A DNA stretch of 38,890 nucleotides, from positions 1-38,890 of the forward strand of contig NZ_BCTX01000049.1 of assembly GCF_001590985.1 (NCBI RefSeq), read 5' to 3'. Origin of the DNA: Novosphingobium naphthalenivorans NBRC 102051. Its GTDB lineage: Bacteria; Pseudomonadota; Alphaproteobacteria; Sphingomonadales; Sphingomonadaceae. Positions 1 through 9,104 of the stretch are shown in pieces (the stretch's first letter is position 1; each line of letters begins with the position of its first letter). Made by a program: the position numbers and the translations under genes. The notes beneath the pieces were generated by a model. It saw only the letters and a list, made by a program, of their open reading frames with translations, ran no database searches and was not told where the DNA came from.

Positions 1-2711
1 AGACCGGTCAGGCGGCTGACAGCGTCGTATGCGTATGCGCGTGACGTTCCGTTGCCGTAAGTCACGCCTATTCGGTGCCCCAGATCGTCGTAGCTGTAGC
101 TCGCCAGAACGCCGATACCCGAGGTCGCACCATTTTCCCGGATTTTGGTAACATTGCCAACCGTATCGTAGTCGTAAACGACATAGAGGCTGTCCGGCCA
201 GGTGATCCGCGTGCGCCGGGAGGCTGCGTCGTATTGATAGCCAACCGTGCCTTGCGGGGTGACCTGAGACGTTACGCGTCCGAGAGCGTCATAGGCGTTC
301 GACACGCTTTGGCCGCCTGAAGAATAGGTTGCCGCAGTCTGCATGCCGAGCAAGTTGTAGTTGTACGTACGATCGGTGATCGTAGAGCCACTTACCCCTG
401 TCACGCGCCCCAGATTGTCATGGGAATAGTTGAGGGTATCACTGCTCACGCCCCTGAGTTGGCGCTGCGTCACGTGGACATTATCGCCATAGGTCAGAAG
501 CTCGTAGTCGCTAGAATTACTAGTGCCAGATCCTTTCACGATGTTCGGATATTCGATCATGCGTAACCGATCGAACCCGTCGTAGGTGTACGTGGTCTTG
601 TTGTTTTCTGCATCTGTGAGCGTAAGAATCTGACCATTGTCAGTGTAGGTTACAGTGGCTTCGTCAGCTTGGATTGTTGTGCCGTAAGCGCTTTGAACCT
701 TGGTCGGGCGGCCCGCGTCATCATAGGTTGTCTTGGTGATCCTGTCAGGGCCGTTCGCACCCGTTGCCTGGGGCAGGCAGGCATTGCTTTGACTTGACCA
801 TTGCGCAGAGTCCATCCTGACCGCGTTACATTGCATCCTTCCGACTGCATCATAGCTATATTGCGTGACGCCGAACGTTTCCCCCGAAGCAGTGAGCACC
901 TCTTTGGTCTTGCGCCCATTGACATAGGTCGCAGTCGATTTCTGAAGAGAAGTGAATGCGGACCAATCAGCGTCGGTCGCCCCGTTAACAGTGCCAAGTT
1001 CGACGTCAGTTAGCATGCCTGAAGCGTTGTACGTTGCCTTGAGGGCGCGGCGCTTGAGAGTGCCTGCGCCATCTGGATCGGGCGAGATCATACCAACCTG
1101 CCTCCGAGCCCCATCATAGCGATACGTCGTGGTGTCGCCTGTGCCGGACAGAGGTCCATCAACCGTCAATACATCGCCAAGCGTGGAGTAGGTGTATGTG
1201 GCGGTAGCGCTAGGCGTGCCATCGCCAGCAGCAATTGTGACGCTCGCTGCATTGCCATGGCTATCATAGCCAATCGTTGTCCGGGTCTCATCGGCGGTTC
1301 CAACACAAGTGGGGCTTGCCGTGTCGCCAGTAGCACAGCTGGAAACACCTGTGAGTAGAGAGACACCACCAATACTAGAATAGGAAAAGCGCGTTTGCGG
1401 TCGCTTAGAACTACTCGTGGGAGCAGGTGCGGTCACTGTAAGCGGCAGCCCGGTGCTCGAATCATAAGTATAATTGGTCGTGTTACCCAGCGGATCGGTC
1501 GTGCTGGTGGGTCTATTGCACGTTACGAAGTTAGTGCAGGAGCTTGGATAGCTGGCACTACTCACGACATCCGCAAGGCCTGATCCCGGTTTAGCAACCT
1601 CACGCGTCTCAGTCACGTTGCCGCGACTATCATAGGTGTAGTGCGTGTAATTTCCTTCAGGCTGGGTAACCTGTGTAAGGCGCCCATAACTGTCATAACT
1701 GAGGTTTTTTGTCTTATTGAGCTCATCTGTTATGGATGTCGGCCGTACTAACGTAAGATTAGAAACGATTTTTGATGTCTTTCCCAACGCATTCGTGACG
1801 ACCATCGTGCTGGTTGCCCCGCTCACAGTGCGAGAATAGCTTGTCGTGACACCATCGCGCGTTGCTGAAGTAACATTAGTCGTGCCGGAGACCGAAAAGC
1901 TCGGGCTGCTTTCGCCAGGACGCGTAATACTGGTATTGGTTACGTGCCAAACGTTTCCGGCCATATCTGTAACATCAACACCTCCGCCGGCAGGGTAGCT
2001 GTAGCTGACGCTACCTACGATTGTGCTACCTCGCTTAAAATCCGCCCTTGTACGGTTGGTGCCCGAATACGTGAACGATATAGAGTAACCGAACCCATTG
2101 CTAACACTATACAGCGTGGGCGCGCTTCCTACTGGCGCAAAAAAGAATGGATAAACTGTATTACCGTTTGGAGAGGTAATTGATTCAACCAGCATGGCGC
2201 AGCCAGCTGCAGGAGAGTTGAAAGAGCAGTAATAAGTGTCAGCAGGAACTTCATCATAATTTGGATTGTAAAATGCCACTGACACTCCCTCGGGCGTCCT
2301 GTATATATAGGTGGCTGAGCTATTGTTTCTTGTTAAAGAAGAGCCGTTGGGGTTTATGATGGTTGAGTTTGGGCCGGGCATCGAAAACGTATCACTGCGG
2401 CGATCCGGGCGAGATATAGTTATTTGACCGCCGCTTACCTTCCACTTGTATTCATCCCATTGGGAGGCCACACTACCACCTCCCGTCCGGATCAGGGTAA
2501 GCTCGGCCTCCCCTGATCCAACCGAGCCCTCCGGAAAGGCCATCACAAAATCACCCAGTGTCAAATCTACCCCATTGGAGTCCAGATTGCGGTGGGCGGG
2601 GGAATCTGCGAATGCCGGTGCGGCCACCCCTGAGAACAGCGCTGTGACCATGCTGAGCGAAGCTCTCCGGCGGCGATTTCGCACAATTCGGCCACCAAGT
2701 GCTAATGTCAT
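1..2711 (-). CDS. RHS/YD-repeat secreted protein (3' part beyond window)
   Basis: An open frame runs from an ATG at 2711 through the first base of the window without a stop, giving about 903 residues; the C-terminus lies outside. Residues 1-35 look like a Sec signal peptide: an Arg-rich n-region (RNRRRR), a hydrophobic stretch, and a likely cut after APAFA. Residues 36 to about 330 are a non-repeat N-terminal region rich in Gly, Ser and Thr. After that come many degenerate YD repeats of the form YDxxGRxTxVxxPxGxxxxYxYDxxGN, the hallmark of RHS and wall-associated proteins. A GAGGG lies about 10 nt before the start. In the family the repeats build a large beta-shell around a variable C-terminal effector; that part and any immunity gene would lie left of the window. 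GC is visibly lower than in all neighbours, which suggests horizontal gain. Family call is firm; function is unknown. Confidence 0.88.
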   Translation of the reverse strand, partial: MTLALGGRIVRNRRRRASLSMVTALFSGVAAPAFADSPAHRNLDSNGVDLTLGDFVMAFPEGSVGSGEAELTLIRTGGGSVASQWDEYKWKVSGGQITISRPDRRSDTFSMPGPNSTIINPNGSSLTRNNSSATYIYRTPEGVSVAFYNPNYDEVPADTYYCSFNSPAAGCAMLVESITSPNGNTVYPFFFAPVGSAPTLYSVSNGFGYSISFTYSGTNRTRADFKRGSTIVGSVSYSYPAGGGVDVTDMAGNVWHVTNTSITRPGESSPSFSVSGTTNVTSATRDGVTTSYSRTVSGATSTMVVTNALGKTSKIVSNLTLVRPTSITDELNKTKNLSYDSYGRLTQVTQPEGNYTHYTYDSRGNVTETREVAKPGSGLADVVSSASYPSSCTNFVTCNRPTSTTDPLGNTTNYTYDSSTGLPLTVTAPAPTSSSKRPQTRFSYSSIGGVSLLTGVSSCATGDTASPTCVGTADETRTTIGYDSHGNAASVTIAAGDGTPSATATYTYSTLGDVLTVDGPLSGTGDTTTYRYDGARRQVGMISPDPDGAGTLKRRALKATYNASGMLTDVELGTVNGATDADWSAFTSLQKSTATYVNGRKTKEVLTASGETFGVTQYSYDAVGRMQCNAVRMDSAQWSSQSNACLPQATGANGPDRITKTTYDDAGRPTKVQSAYGTTIQADEATVTYTDNGQILTLTDAENNKTTYTYDGFDRLRMIEYPNIVKGSGTSNSSDYELLTYGDNVHVTQRQLRGVSSDTLNYSHDNLGRVTGVSGSTITDRTYNYNLLGMQTAATYSSGGQSVSNAYDALGRVTSQVTPQGTVGYQYDAASRRTRITWPDSLYVVYDYDTVGNVTKIRENGATSGIGVLASYSYDDLGHRIGVTYGNGTSRAYAYDAVSRLTG

Positions 2712-3200
2712 TCTTTGAAATCCCTCACTTGAGATGACTGCCGGCACTCGGAAGCTGCCGGTGGAAGTCTCATCAATCGCCGGAACGAAAGGTGGGGTGT
2801 TCAATCAATGGTGCCAAATTAAATATATGCAATGAATTGAAAATATTCATAATATATCAGGCGTGCGTTACGGAAAATAAATGTAGATTATACGGTGCCC
2901 ACATGGTCCGGTAAATCGCGCGCGCCTATTGAAAATAACCATTCCCGATAGGATAACCCCTCATGCAAAAGGGCATCGCACTTCAGATATTGAAGTTCAA
3001 TTATAAAATATTTTAAAGATAAATTGTTTATTGGCAAAACGCTGCCCTAATCGTATATTTGCGCGCACTGCACTATGGTTTATGAGCAACAATCCCATTG
3101 CCGTCATTAAATTTTGATCCTCAACGATTTATAACAAAGGTGTACCCGCGAAGGCGGGGATGACGAAGGAGAGATTCGTTCCTGCGCACGGGCACGGGCA
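2712..3200. other. AT-rich intergenic gap between RHS gene and TPP-enzyme gene
   Basis: These 489 bp hold no convincing gene. Most of it (about 2815-3110) is strikingly AT-rich compared with the rest of the window. It must contain the promoter of the RHS gene on the minus strand, but I see no clear -35/-10 pair. A small inverted repeat, CTTCA-5 nt-TGAAG, lies at 2981-2995. The right end carries a copy of the GCGAAGGCGGGGATGACG-type repeat (3148-3166), related to those at 11139-11223. The composition fits the flank of an acquired island. Confidence 0.6.
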
Positions 3201-4880
3201 TTACAACGCCCGGGACAGATCCTTGATCTCGGTATTCAGGATCCGGTCGTTCTCGGAATAATCGACCGGGCAATCGATCAGGTGAACGCCCGGCGTATCG
3301 CGGCAATGCGCCAGAAGCTCCTGGAGATGCGCGGCGCTTTCCACGCGATACCCGCTGGCCCCATAGCTCTGCGCATACTGGACGAAATCCGGGTTTCCGT
3401 ATGTGAGCCCGAAATCCTTGAAGCCCATGTTGGCCTGCTTCCAGCGGATCATGCCATAGGCGCTGTCGTTGAGGATCAGCACGGTCAGGTTGAGGCCAAG
3501 CCGAACCGCCGTCTCCAGTTCCTGGCTGTTCATCATGAACCCGCCATCGCCGCAGATCGCGAAGACCTTGCGATCGGGATAGACCATCGCGCTGGCCATG
3601 GCCGAAGGCAGGCCCGCGCCCATGGTCGCCAGGGCATTGTCGAGCAGCACCGTGTTCGGCTTGCGGGCGCAATAGCCGCGCGCGAACCAGATCTTGTAGA
3701 CGCCATTGTCGAGGCAGACGATCGCATCGTCCGGCAGCGTATCGCGCACCTGCTGCACGAGATGCGGCGGGAAGATCGGGAAGCGCTCGTCCGCGGCAAG
3801 CTTGGCCGTGTGCTCCATTTCGGCCTGGCGATAGCGCAGCATGGCGCTGGAATCCCACTGCGGCGACGGCGTGACCGCCTCCTTGATCTGCCAGATGGCA
3901 TTGGCGATATCGCCGATCACCTCGATCTGCGGGAAGTACACCGGGTCCACCTCAGCCGTCTTGGTCGAGACGTGAACGACCACCCGGTCGTCCCGCGAAC
4001 CATCGTTGTGCATGAAGAACGGCGGCTTCTCGATCACGTCGTGGCCGATGTTGAAGATGCAATCGGAATCCTCGATCGCGCGATGCACGAAATCGCCGGC
4101 CGACAGCGCGGCGCAGCCGAGAAACTTCGGATGCTGCTCGTCGATAACACCCTTGCCAAGCTGGGTGGTAACGAAAGGAATACCCGTCTTCTCGACGAAT
4201 TCCTTGAGCATCTTGCTGGTCATCTTGCGGTTGGCGCCGGCACCGATGACAAGCAGCGGCCGCCTGGCCTTTTCCAGCGCTTCCACGGCCTGCACGATGG
4301 ACTTCATGTCGGCCGTCGGCCTGCGGACCGTGGAACGCGCGATCGGGCGTGAATCGGTGCGCTCGTCGGCAACGTCCTCGGGCAGCTCGATATGGGTCGC
4401 GCCGGGCTTTTCTTCCTCGGCAATGCGGAAAGCCTCGCGCAGGCGGCTCGGGATATTGTCGGACGAGGCCATCTGATGCGCGTACTTGGTGATCGGCTGC
4501 ATCATCGAGACGACATCGAGGATCTGGAAACGGCCCTGCTTGGACTTCTTGATCGGCTTCTGGCCGGTGATCATCAGGATCGGCATACCGCCCAGCGTGG
4601 CATAGGCCGCCGCCGTGACCAGATTGGTCGCCCCCGGCCCCAGCGTTGAAAGGCAAACGCCGGTCTTGCCGGTATGGCGCCCATAGGTGGCCGCCATGAA
4701 GCCTGCACCCTGCTCATGACGGGTGAGAACCAGTTTGATTTTCCCGGAACGCGAAAGCGAATCGAGCAAGTCCAGGTTTTCTTCACCCGGGACACCGAAA
4801 ATGTATTCGACGCCTTCCTGCTCAAGGCACTGGATGAACAGGTCCGATGCTTTGGTCTTATCTGCTTCGGCCATCATCAT
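3201..4880 (-). CDS. Acetolactate synthase large-subunit-like TPP enzyme
   Basis: This 559-residue protein has the full three-domain TPP-enzyme layout. The N-terminal Pyr domain carries the catalytic Glu in RHEQ (residue 56) and the GPGATN turn. A central Rossmann-like domain (about 190-340) follows. The C-terminal PP domain has the GDGG...LND metal/TPP motif from about residue 444. The known family reaction condenses two pyruvates to 2-acetolactate. The stretch with QPITKY, NIP and AFRIA resembles catabolic AlsS-type enzymes, and no ilvN small subunit lies nearby, so a stand-alone AlsS-like role is possible; related TPP decarboxylases cannot be excluded. Three ATGs follow each other. The GGGGAG ends only 2 nt before the first, so initiation at 4877 or 4874 is more likely. 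It ends just left of a REP-like repeat. Confidence 0.85.
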   Translation of the reverse strand: MMMAEADKTKASDLFIQCLEQEGVEYIFGVPGEENLDLLDSLSRSGKIKLVLTRHEQGAGFMAATYGRHTGKTGVCLSTLGPGATNLVTAAAYATLGGMPILMITGQKPIKKSKQGRFQILDVVSMMQPITKYAHQMASSDNIPSRLREAFRIAEEEKPGATHIELPEDVADERTDSRPIARSTVRRPTADMKSIVQAVEALEKARRPLLVIGAGANRKMTSKMLKEFVEKTGIPFVTTQLGKGVIDEQHPKFLGCAALSAGDFVHRAIEDSDCIFNIGHDVIEKPPFFMHNDGSRDDRVVVHVSTKTAEVDPVYFPQIEVIGDIANAIWQIKEAVTPSPQWDSSAMLRYRQAEMEHTAKLAADERFPIFPPHLVQQVRDTLPDDAIVCLDNGVYKIWFARGYCARKPNTVLLDNALATMGAGLPSAMASAMVYPDRKVFAICGDGGFMMNSQELETAVRLGLNLTVLILNDSAYGMIRWKQANMGFKDFGLTYGNPDFVQYAQSYGASGYRVESAAHLQELLAHCRDTPGVHLIDCPVDYSENDRILNTEIKDLSRAL

Positions 4881-4993
4881 TACTCCCCACTTGTCATTGC
4901 CTCACGGGTAACAGGTGCTCCGTGATTTCACAGAGGCAAATAGGCGTTTCAGCCAAAATGCCTTCCTGATGAAATCGCCAGCTGGAGAAGCGA

Positions 4994-5932
4994 CTAATAC
5001 CCCCGCGCGAGATCAACACAGTGCAGAAGCGCCTCGTCCCGCCGGAAACGCTGGAGATTTTCCAGAAAACGGGCCGCCCCACGGGGAAAAAGCGCATCCT
5101 GCGCCAAGCCTGAAAGATGCATCGAGATGTGGACGTTCTCCCGCGACCACAGCGGATGACCAGACGGCAAAGGCTCGGGATCGGTGACGTCGAGGAACGC
5201 GCCGCCGAGATGGTGCGAATCGATCGCAGCCAGCAGCGCGTCCTGATCCACGACCGTTCCTCGCGCGAAATTCATCAGTACGGCGCCCGGCTTCATGGCC
5301 GCCAGTTCGCCTGAGCCGAACATGCCCCTGGTCTCCGGCGTCGAGGGTACGATGAGGATGACCCAATCGAAACGGCCAAGCGCCGCGCGCCATTCCCTGC
5401 CGCCCAGTTCCCCCGGCCCGGGGCTGCGCCGGGCCATCGTGACCCGCGACCCCATCGCCAGCAGCATCTGCTGAATGCGGCGCCCGATCTCTCCGGCACC
5501 GATGACCAGCACTTCGGCATCAAGCAGTTCCTGCGTGCCCGGCGGCTGGGTCAGCCACTCGTGCCGATCCTGCGCCCGCACCACTTCGCGCCAGCCCTTG
5601 GCCATCCCCAACATTCCGAGCAGGGCGAACTCCGCCACGCTCTGCGCATGAATGCCCGCACCATTGGTCAGGACCACGCCGCGCTCACGGAACAGATCGA
5701 GCGGCAGCCAGTCCACGCCAGAGGACATGGCATTGTACCAGCGCAGCTTCTCCATGCGCTGGATGGCCTGCCCGGCAAGCGGCGGCGGGCACATGTCCAG
5801 CCAGGCGATTTCCGCCCTGGGCGCCAGATCGAGCAAGTGCTCCGGGCTCTCGAACCACAGCGGCTCGATGCCGTCCGGGGTCTTCCCCTCCACCAGCCGG
5901 CGAGCCTGGGCATTGATAAGTGCTACGGTCAT
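4994..5932 (-). CDS. D-2-hydroxyacid dehydrogenase family protein
   Basis: A 312-residue NAD(P)-dependent 2-hydroxyacid dehydrogenase. The nucleotide-binding glycine motif GAGEIG is at residues 145-150. The catalytic triad can be assigned as Arg224 (FARG), Glu253 (DPEP) and His272 (MHLSG). The usual TPHxxG around the histidine is altered here, but the His is kept. Length fits the glyoxylate/hydroxypyruvate reductase-like branch, which reduces 2-oxoacids to D-2-hydroxyacids in the cytoplasm; the substrate cannot be read from sequence. It lies 113 nt upstream of the TPP enzyme on the same strand, so the two could share a transcript, and a link through 2-oxoacid metabolism is possible but unproven. 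Confidence 0.85.
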   Translation of the reverse strand: MTVALINAQARRLVEGKTPDGIEPLWFESPEHLLDLAPRAEIAWLDMCPPPLAGQAIQRMEKLRWYNAMSSGVDWLPLDLFRERGVVLTNGAGIHAQSVAEFALLGMLGMAKGWREVVRAQDRHEWLTQPPGTQELLDAEVLVIGAGEIGRRIQQMLLAMGSRVTMARRSPGPGELGGREWRAALGRFDWVILIVPSTPETRGMFGSGELAAMKPGAVLMNFARGTVVDQDALLAAIDSHHLGGAFLDVTDPEPLPSGHPLWSRENVHISMHLSGLAQDALFPRGAARFLENLQRFRRDEALLHCVDLARGY

Positions 5933-6018
5933 GGCAGGCCTGCAAAAGAACCGAATTGCAGAACCTTAACAGACAATTCGGCCAAATGTGCCGAAATCGG
6001 GTTATCCGCCGTTCCCGT

Positions 6019-7503
6019 TTATCCCAGCTTCCATTCCCAGCCGAGCGGATCGCCGTCCATGACTTCAACGCCCTTGGCCGCGAGTTCATCGCGCAGGGCA
6101 TCGGACGTCGCGAAATCCTTGTCCGCACGGGCCTGCTTGCGACGGGTCAGCACGTCCTCGATCTCGGCCTCGGTGATCTCGACGCCTTTCGGCTTGAGGC
6201 GCAGGTCTGCGCGGCCGGTGCCGAACAGGTCCAGCCCCAGCACCGAGTCCATCGCCTCGACCGCGGCCCGCTTGGCGGCAGGATCGACCTTCTTGGCCGC
6301 CAGCACGTCTTCCAGCGCCGTAAGCGCGACGGGAGTGTTCAGATCCTCGCCGATGGCCTTTTCGAAGGCCTCCAGCATCGGCATCAGCTTGGGATGACGC
6401 GCTTCCCCCGGCGCCACGTCCTTGAGACGCTCGGCCGCCATGATCATGCGCTTGAGCCGGGTGAGCGCAGCGCCCAGCCCTTCCCAGCTGAATTCCAGCT
6501 CGCTGCGGTAATGCGCCTGCAGGCACATCATCCGGTAGGCGAGCGGGTGGTAGCCCTTGTCGATCAGCAGTTGCAGCCGCAGAAATTCGCCCGAGGACTT
6601 GCTCATCTTGCCCGCCCCACCACTTTTCTGGCGCTCGACGAGGAAGTTGTTGTGCATCCACACCCGCGCGCCCGAATTGGCGGGCACGTCGAGGCCGCAA
6701 GGGTCCCCGGGCTTGCAGCAGAAGGCCTGGTTCTGCGCGATCTCGTTGGGATGATGGATCTCGCGGTGGTCGATGCCGCCGGTGTGAATGTCGAACGGAA
6801 AGCCCAGCAGGTCGCCCGACATCACCGAGCATTCGAGATGCCAGCCCGGCGCGCCCTTGCCCCAGGGCGAATCCCATTCCATCTGCCGCTTCTCGCCCTC
6901 GGGCGTCTTGCGCCAGATCGCGAAGTCGGCGGCATTGTGCTTGCCCTCGACCGCCTCGATGCGGCCTTCGCCTTCTTCGGTCACGGCGCGGGCCAGGCGG
7001 CCATAGTCCGAGACAGTGGAAACGTCGAAATAGAGGCCGCTGTCCAGTTCGTAGCAGTGCTTGTCCGCGATCGACTTCGCGAATTCGATCATCTGCGGCA
7101 CGTAATCAGTGGCGATCGACCACTTGGCCGGCTCGCGGATATTGAGCGCCCTGATGTCCGCCCAGTAGGCCTCGGTATAGTGCTTGGCGATATCCCAGAT
7201 GGACTGGTGCTGCTGGCGCGCCATCTTCTCCATCTTGTCCTCGCCCGCATCGGCATCGTCGGTGAGGTGGCCGACATCGGTGATGTTGATGACGTGGGTA
7301 AGCTTGTAGCCCTTGTGGCTCAGCGTGCGCCCCAGCACGTCGGCAAAGACATAGGCACGCATGTTGCCGATGTGCGGGTAGTTATAGACCGTGGGCCCGC
7401 AGGAATAGACGCGCGCCTCACCCTCATGGACGGGCTGGAACGGTTCCAACTGGCGGGTCAGGCTGTTGAACAGCGTGAGAGTGGGCGTATCGGTCATAGG
7501 CAC
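6019..7503 (-). CDS. cysS: Cysteinyl-tRNA synthetase
   Basis: A class I aminoacyl-tRNA synthetase that charges tRNA-Cys. It shows the HIGH-type signature as PHIGNMR (about residues 43-49), a zinc-ligand Cys in the SCGPT motif just before it, and an intact GKMSKSSG signature near residue 298. The catalytic domain, including LECSVMS and GGIDHREIHHPNE, is complete, and the length of about 490 residues is normal for the family. The first in-frame start is GTG at 7503; the ATG two codons later (7497, MTDTPTL) is at least as likely, and neither has a strong Shine-Dalgarno site. It follows the EamA transporter gene on the same strand with a 27-nt gap. The identification is secure. Confidence 0.97.
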   Translation of the reverse strand: MPMTDTPTLTLFNSLTRQLEPFQPVHEGEARVYSCGPTVYNYPHIGNMRAYVFADVLGRTLSHKGYKLTHVINITDVGHLTDDADAGEDKMEKMARQQHQSIWDIAKHYTEAYWADIRALNIREPAKWSIATDYVPQMIEFAKSIADKHCYELDSGLYFDVSTVSDYGRLARAVTEEGEGRIEAVEGKHNAADFAIWRKTPEGEKRQMEWDSPWGKGAPGWHLECSVMSGDLLGFPFDIHTGGIDHREIHHPNEIAQNQAFCCKPGDPCGLDVPANSGARVWMHNNFLVERQKSGGAGKMSKSSGEFLRLQLLIDKGYHPLAYRMMCLQAHYRSELEFSWEGLGAALTRLKRMIMAAERLKDVAPGEARHPKLMPMLEAFEKAIGEDLNTPVALTALEDVLAAKKVDPAAKRAAVEAMDSVLGLDLFGTGRADLRLKPKGVEITEAEIEDVLTRRKQARADKDFATSDALRDELAAKGVEVMDGDPLGWEWKLG

Positions 7504-7530
7504 GCGGCATTAGGCGGCGCGCGGTTCCAG

Positions 7531-8439
7531 TCAAGCCGCGTGCGCGAACATCAGCAGGGCCACGCCGAGCGTAATGAGCGCGAACCCCGCCCATTCGCGC
7601 GCCGTCAGCCAGCGGCCCGACACATAGCGCGAGACCAGCGCCACCACCGGCATCTCGATCAGCGCGAGCGTGCGCACATTGGCGGCAATGGTCAGCGAGA
7701 AGGAAATGAACCAGCCCGCCGACGCCACGGCGCCCAGTGCGCCGGCAGCAATGCTCAGCCGCCATTCGCGCACCGACCCCCAGAAGCCCGATGCGTCCTT
7801 CGCCACGAACCATACCGCCAAAGTGGCCGACTGGATCGCGAGAGACACGACCAGCATGACCAGGCTGCGCAGCATGAACGAGCCTTCGGGCACAAGATCG
7901 ATCGAAGCGCGGAAACAGATCGCGGTGAGCCCGAACAGCGCGCCGCTGGCGACGCCGACCACCAGCGGCTTCCATTCCGCCAGCTTCGCCGCATCGTCGC
8001 CGGTCCGCAGCGAGGACATGACGACCCCCACAGTCACGACCATGACCGCGATCCAGCCCAGCCACGGCAGCCGGTCCCCGATCAGCACGAGGCCCAGCAG
8101 GGCCACAGTCACCGGCTCGGTCTTGATATAGGCATAGGCCACGCCGAAATCGCGCTTGGCCATGACCACCAGCATCAGCGCGGTCGCGGCGATCTGGGTG
8201 ACGGACCCGGCGAACGACCATGCCAGGGCTTCGGCGGGGATCGCCGGAAGCCGGGACGGAACAATCGTCAGATAGACCGCCAGCAGGATGCCCGCGAAAG
8301 GCAGGCCATAGACGAAGCGCACTTGCGTGCCGCCGATAGTGCCGATCCGCGCGCTGAGCCGTGACTGGAAGGCATTCCGGAACACTTGCGCCATTGCCGC
8401 CGCCAGCGTGAACGGCACCCAGAGATAGCCGTGCGTCAC
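7531..8439 (-). CDS. EamA/DMT family transporter
   Basis: A 302-residue integral membrane protein with about ten hydrophobic helices in two repeated halves. This is the layout of the drug/metabolite transporter superfamily with two EamA domains. The first half contains the typical AYAYIKTEPV segment; the second ends in a helix close to the C-terminus (ALLMFAHAA). Members export amino acids, metabolites or drugs; the substrate cannot be predicted here. The start codon overlaps the stop of the upstream nitroreductase gene by 4 nt (ATGA), which implies translational coupling within a cobT-nitroreductase-transporter unit. Confidence 0.85.
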   Translation of the reverse strand: MTHGYLWVPFTLAAAMAQVFRNAFQSRLSARIGTIGGTQVRFVYGLPFAGILLAVYLTIVPSRLPAIPAEALAWSFAGSVTQIAATALMLVVMAKRDFGVAYAYIKTEPVTVALLGLVLIGDRLPWLGWIAVMVVTVGVVMSSLRTGDDAAKLAEWKPLVVGVASGALFGLTAICFRASIDLVPEGSFMLRSLVMLVVSLAIQSATLAVWFVAKDASGFWGSVREWRLSIAAGALGAVASAGWFISFSLTIAANVRTLALIEMPVVALVSRYVSGRWLTAREWAGFALITLGVALLMFAHAA

Positions 8440-9104
8440 GGCTCCCCGATAAAGCGGACAACATCCCCGGCTGCGGCACGGGTACGCGGGAAATGGTTCA
8501 GTGGCGCCTCGGGATCGGGGTGACCGATGGCAAGGCCGCAGAAGAACAGGTGGGTATCATCGTCCACGCCCACAAAGTCCTTGATCAGGCGCCCGTGGAC
8601 ATAAAGCGATTCCTGCGGGCACGAGCCCAGCCCCTCGCCGTGAAGCAGCAGCATGATCGTCTGCAGCCACATCCCCACATCCGACCATTGCGGCGGTCCC
8701 ATGACGCGCGGCACGAATGTGAACAGCGCCGCGGAGGCGCCGAAGAATTCGAAATTGCGGGCCTGGAGCCGGGCGCGCCCTTCCTCGTCGTCGCGCGCGA
8801 TGCCCACCGCGTCCATGCGCGGGCCGACGATGGAATCGCGACGATCCTTGTAGAGCTGCGGCAGATCCTTGGGCACGAGCTGGTATTCGGCAGGGGACTG
8901 CGGCTCGGCAGCGATCATCCGCTCAGAAAGCGTGCGCAGCGCCTCGCCCATCACGACAACGCCTTCCCACGGCTGGAAGTTGTAACCGGACGGCGCCATC
9001 TGCGCGGCCTCGATGACCCGGTGCAGCACGGCCGGATCGACCGCCTTGTCCAGAAACGCACGGATCGAACGGCGGCCCTGCACCGCCTCGGCAATGTTCA
9101 TCAT
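8436..9104 (-). CDS. Nitroreductase family protein
   Basis: A 222-residue FMN-dependent nitroreductase-fold protein. The N-terminal RRSIRAF signature binds the FMN phosphate; [11 protein letters not shown] follows near residue 40, and the C-terminal half has the GLGSCPQES and [16 protein letters not shown] segments typical of the family. The reading frame stays open upstream, but that stretch lies inside cobT and looks non-coding. The start is therefore ATG 9104, overlapping the cobT stop by 4 nt, or the next ATG at 9101, which is better placed behind GAGGAA. Because cobT is upstream I considered BluB (dimethylbenzimidazole synthase), but the motifs are those of ordinary nitroreductases. The substrate is unknown. 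Confidence 0.85.
   Translation of the reverse strand: MMNIAEAVQGRRSIRAFLDKAVDPAVLHRVIEAAQMAPSGYNFQPWEGVVVMGEALRTLSERMIAAEPQSPAEYQLVPKDLPQLYKDRRDSIVGPRMDAVGIARDDEEGRARLQARNFEFFGASAALFTFVPRVMGPPQWSDVGMWLQTIMLLLHGEGLGSCPQESLYVHGRLIKDFVGVDDDTHLFFCGLAIGHPDPEAPLNHFPRTRAAAGDVVRFIGEP

Noticed and set aside
1..2711. Short frames on both strands inside the RHS gene
   Set aside because: The open minus-strand frame with dozens of YD repeats explains the whole stretch; the short frames have no domains.
5920..8364. Very long plus-strand frame (814 codons) across cysS and the EamA gene
   Set aside because: It is antisense to two well-supported genes, lacks any recognisable domain and is rich in Arg, His and Gln, typical of the mirror frame of high-GC coding DNA.
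8436..9104. Nitroreductase as BluB, suggested by the adjacent cobT
   Set aside because: The motifs around residue 40 and the C-terminal half match general nitroreductases and not the BluB pattern.
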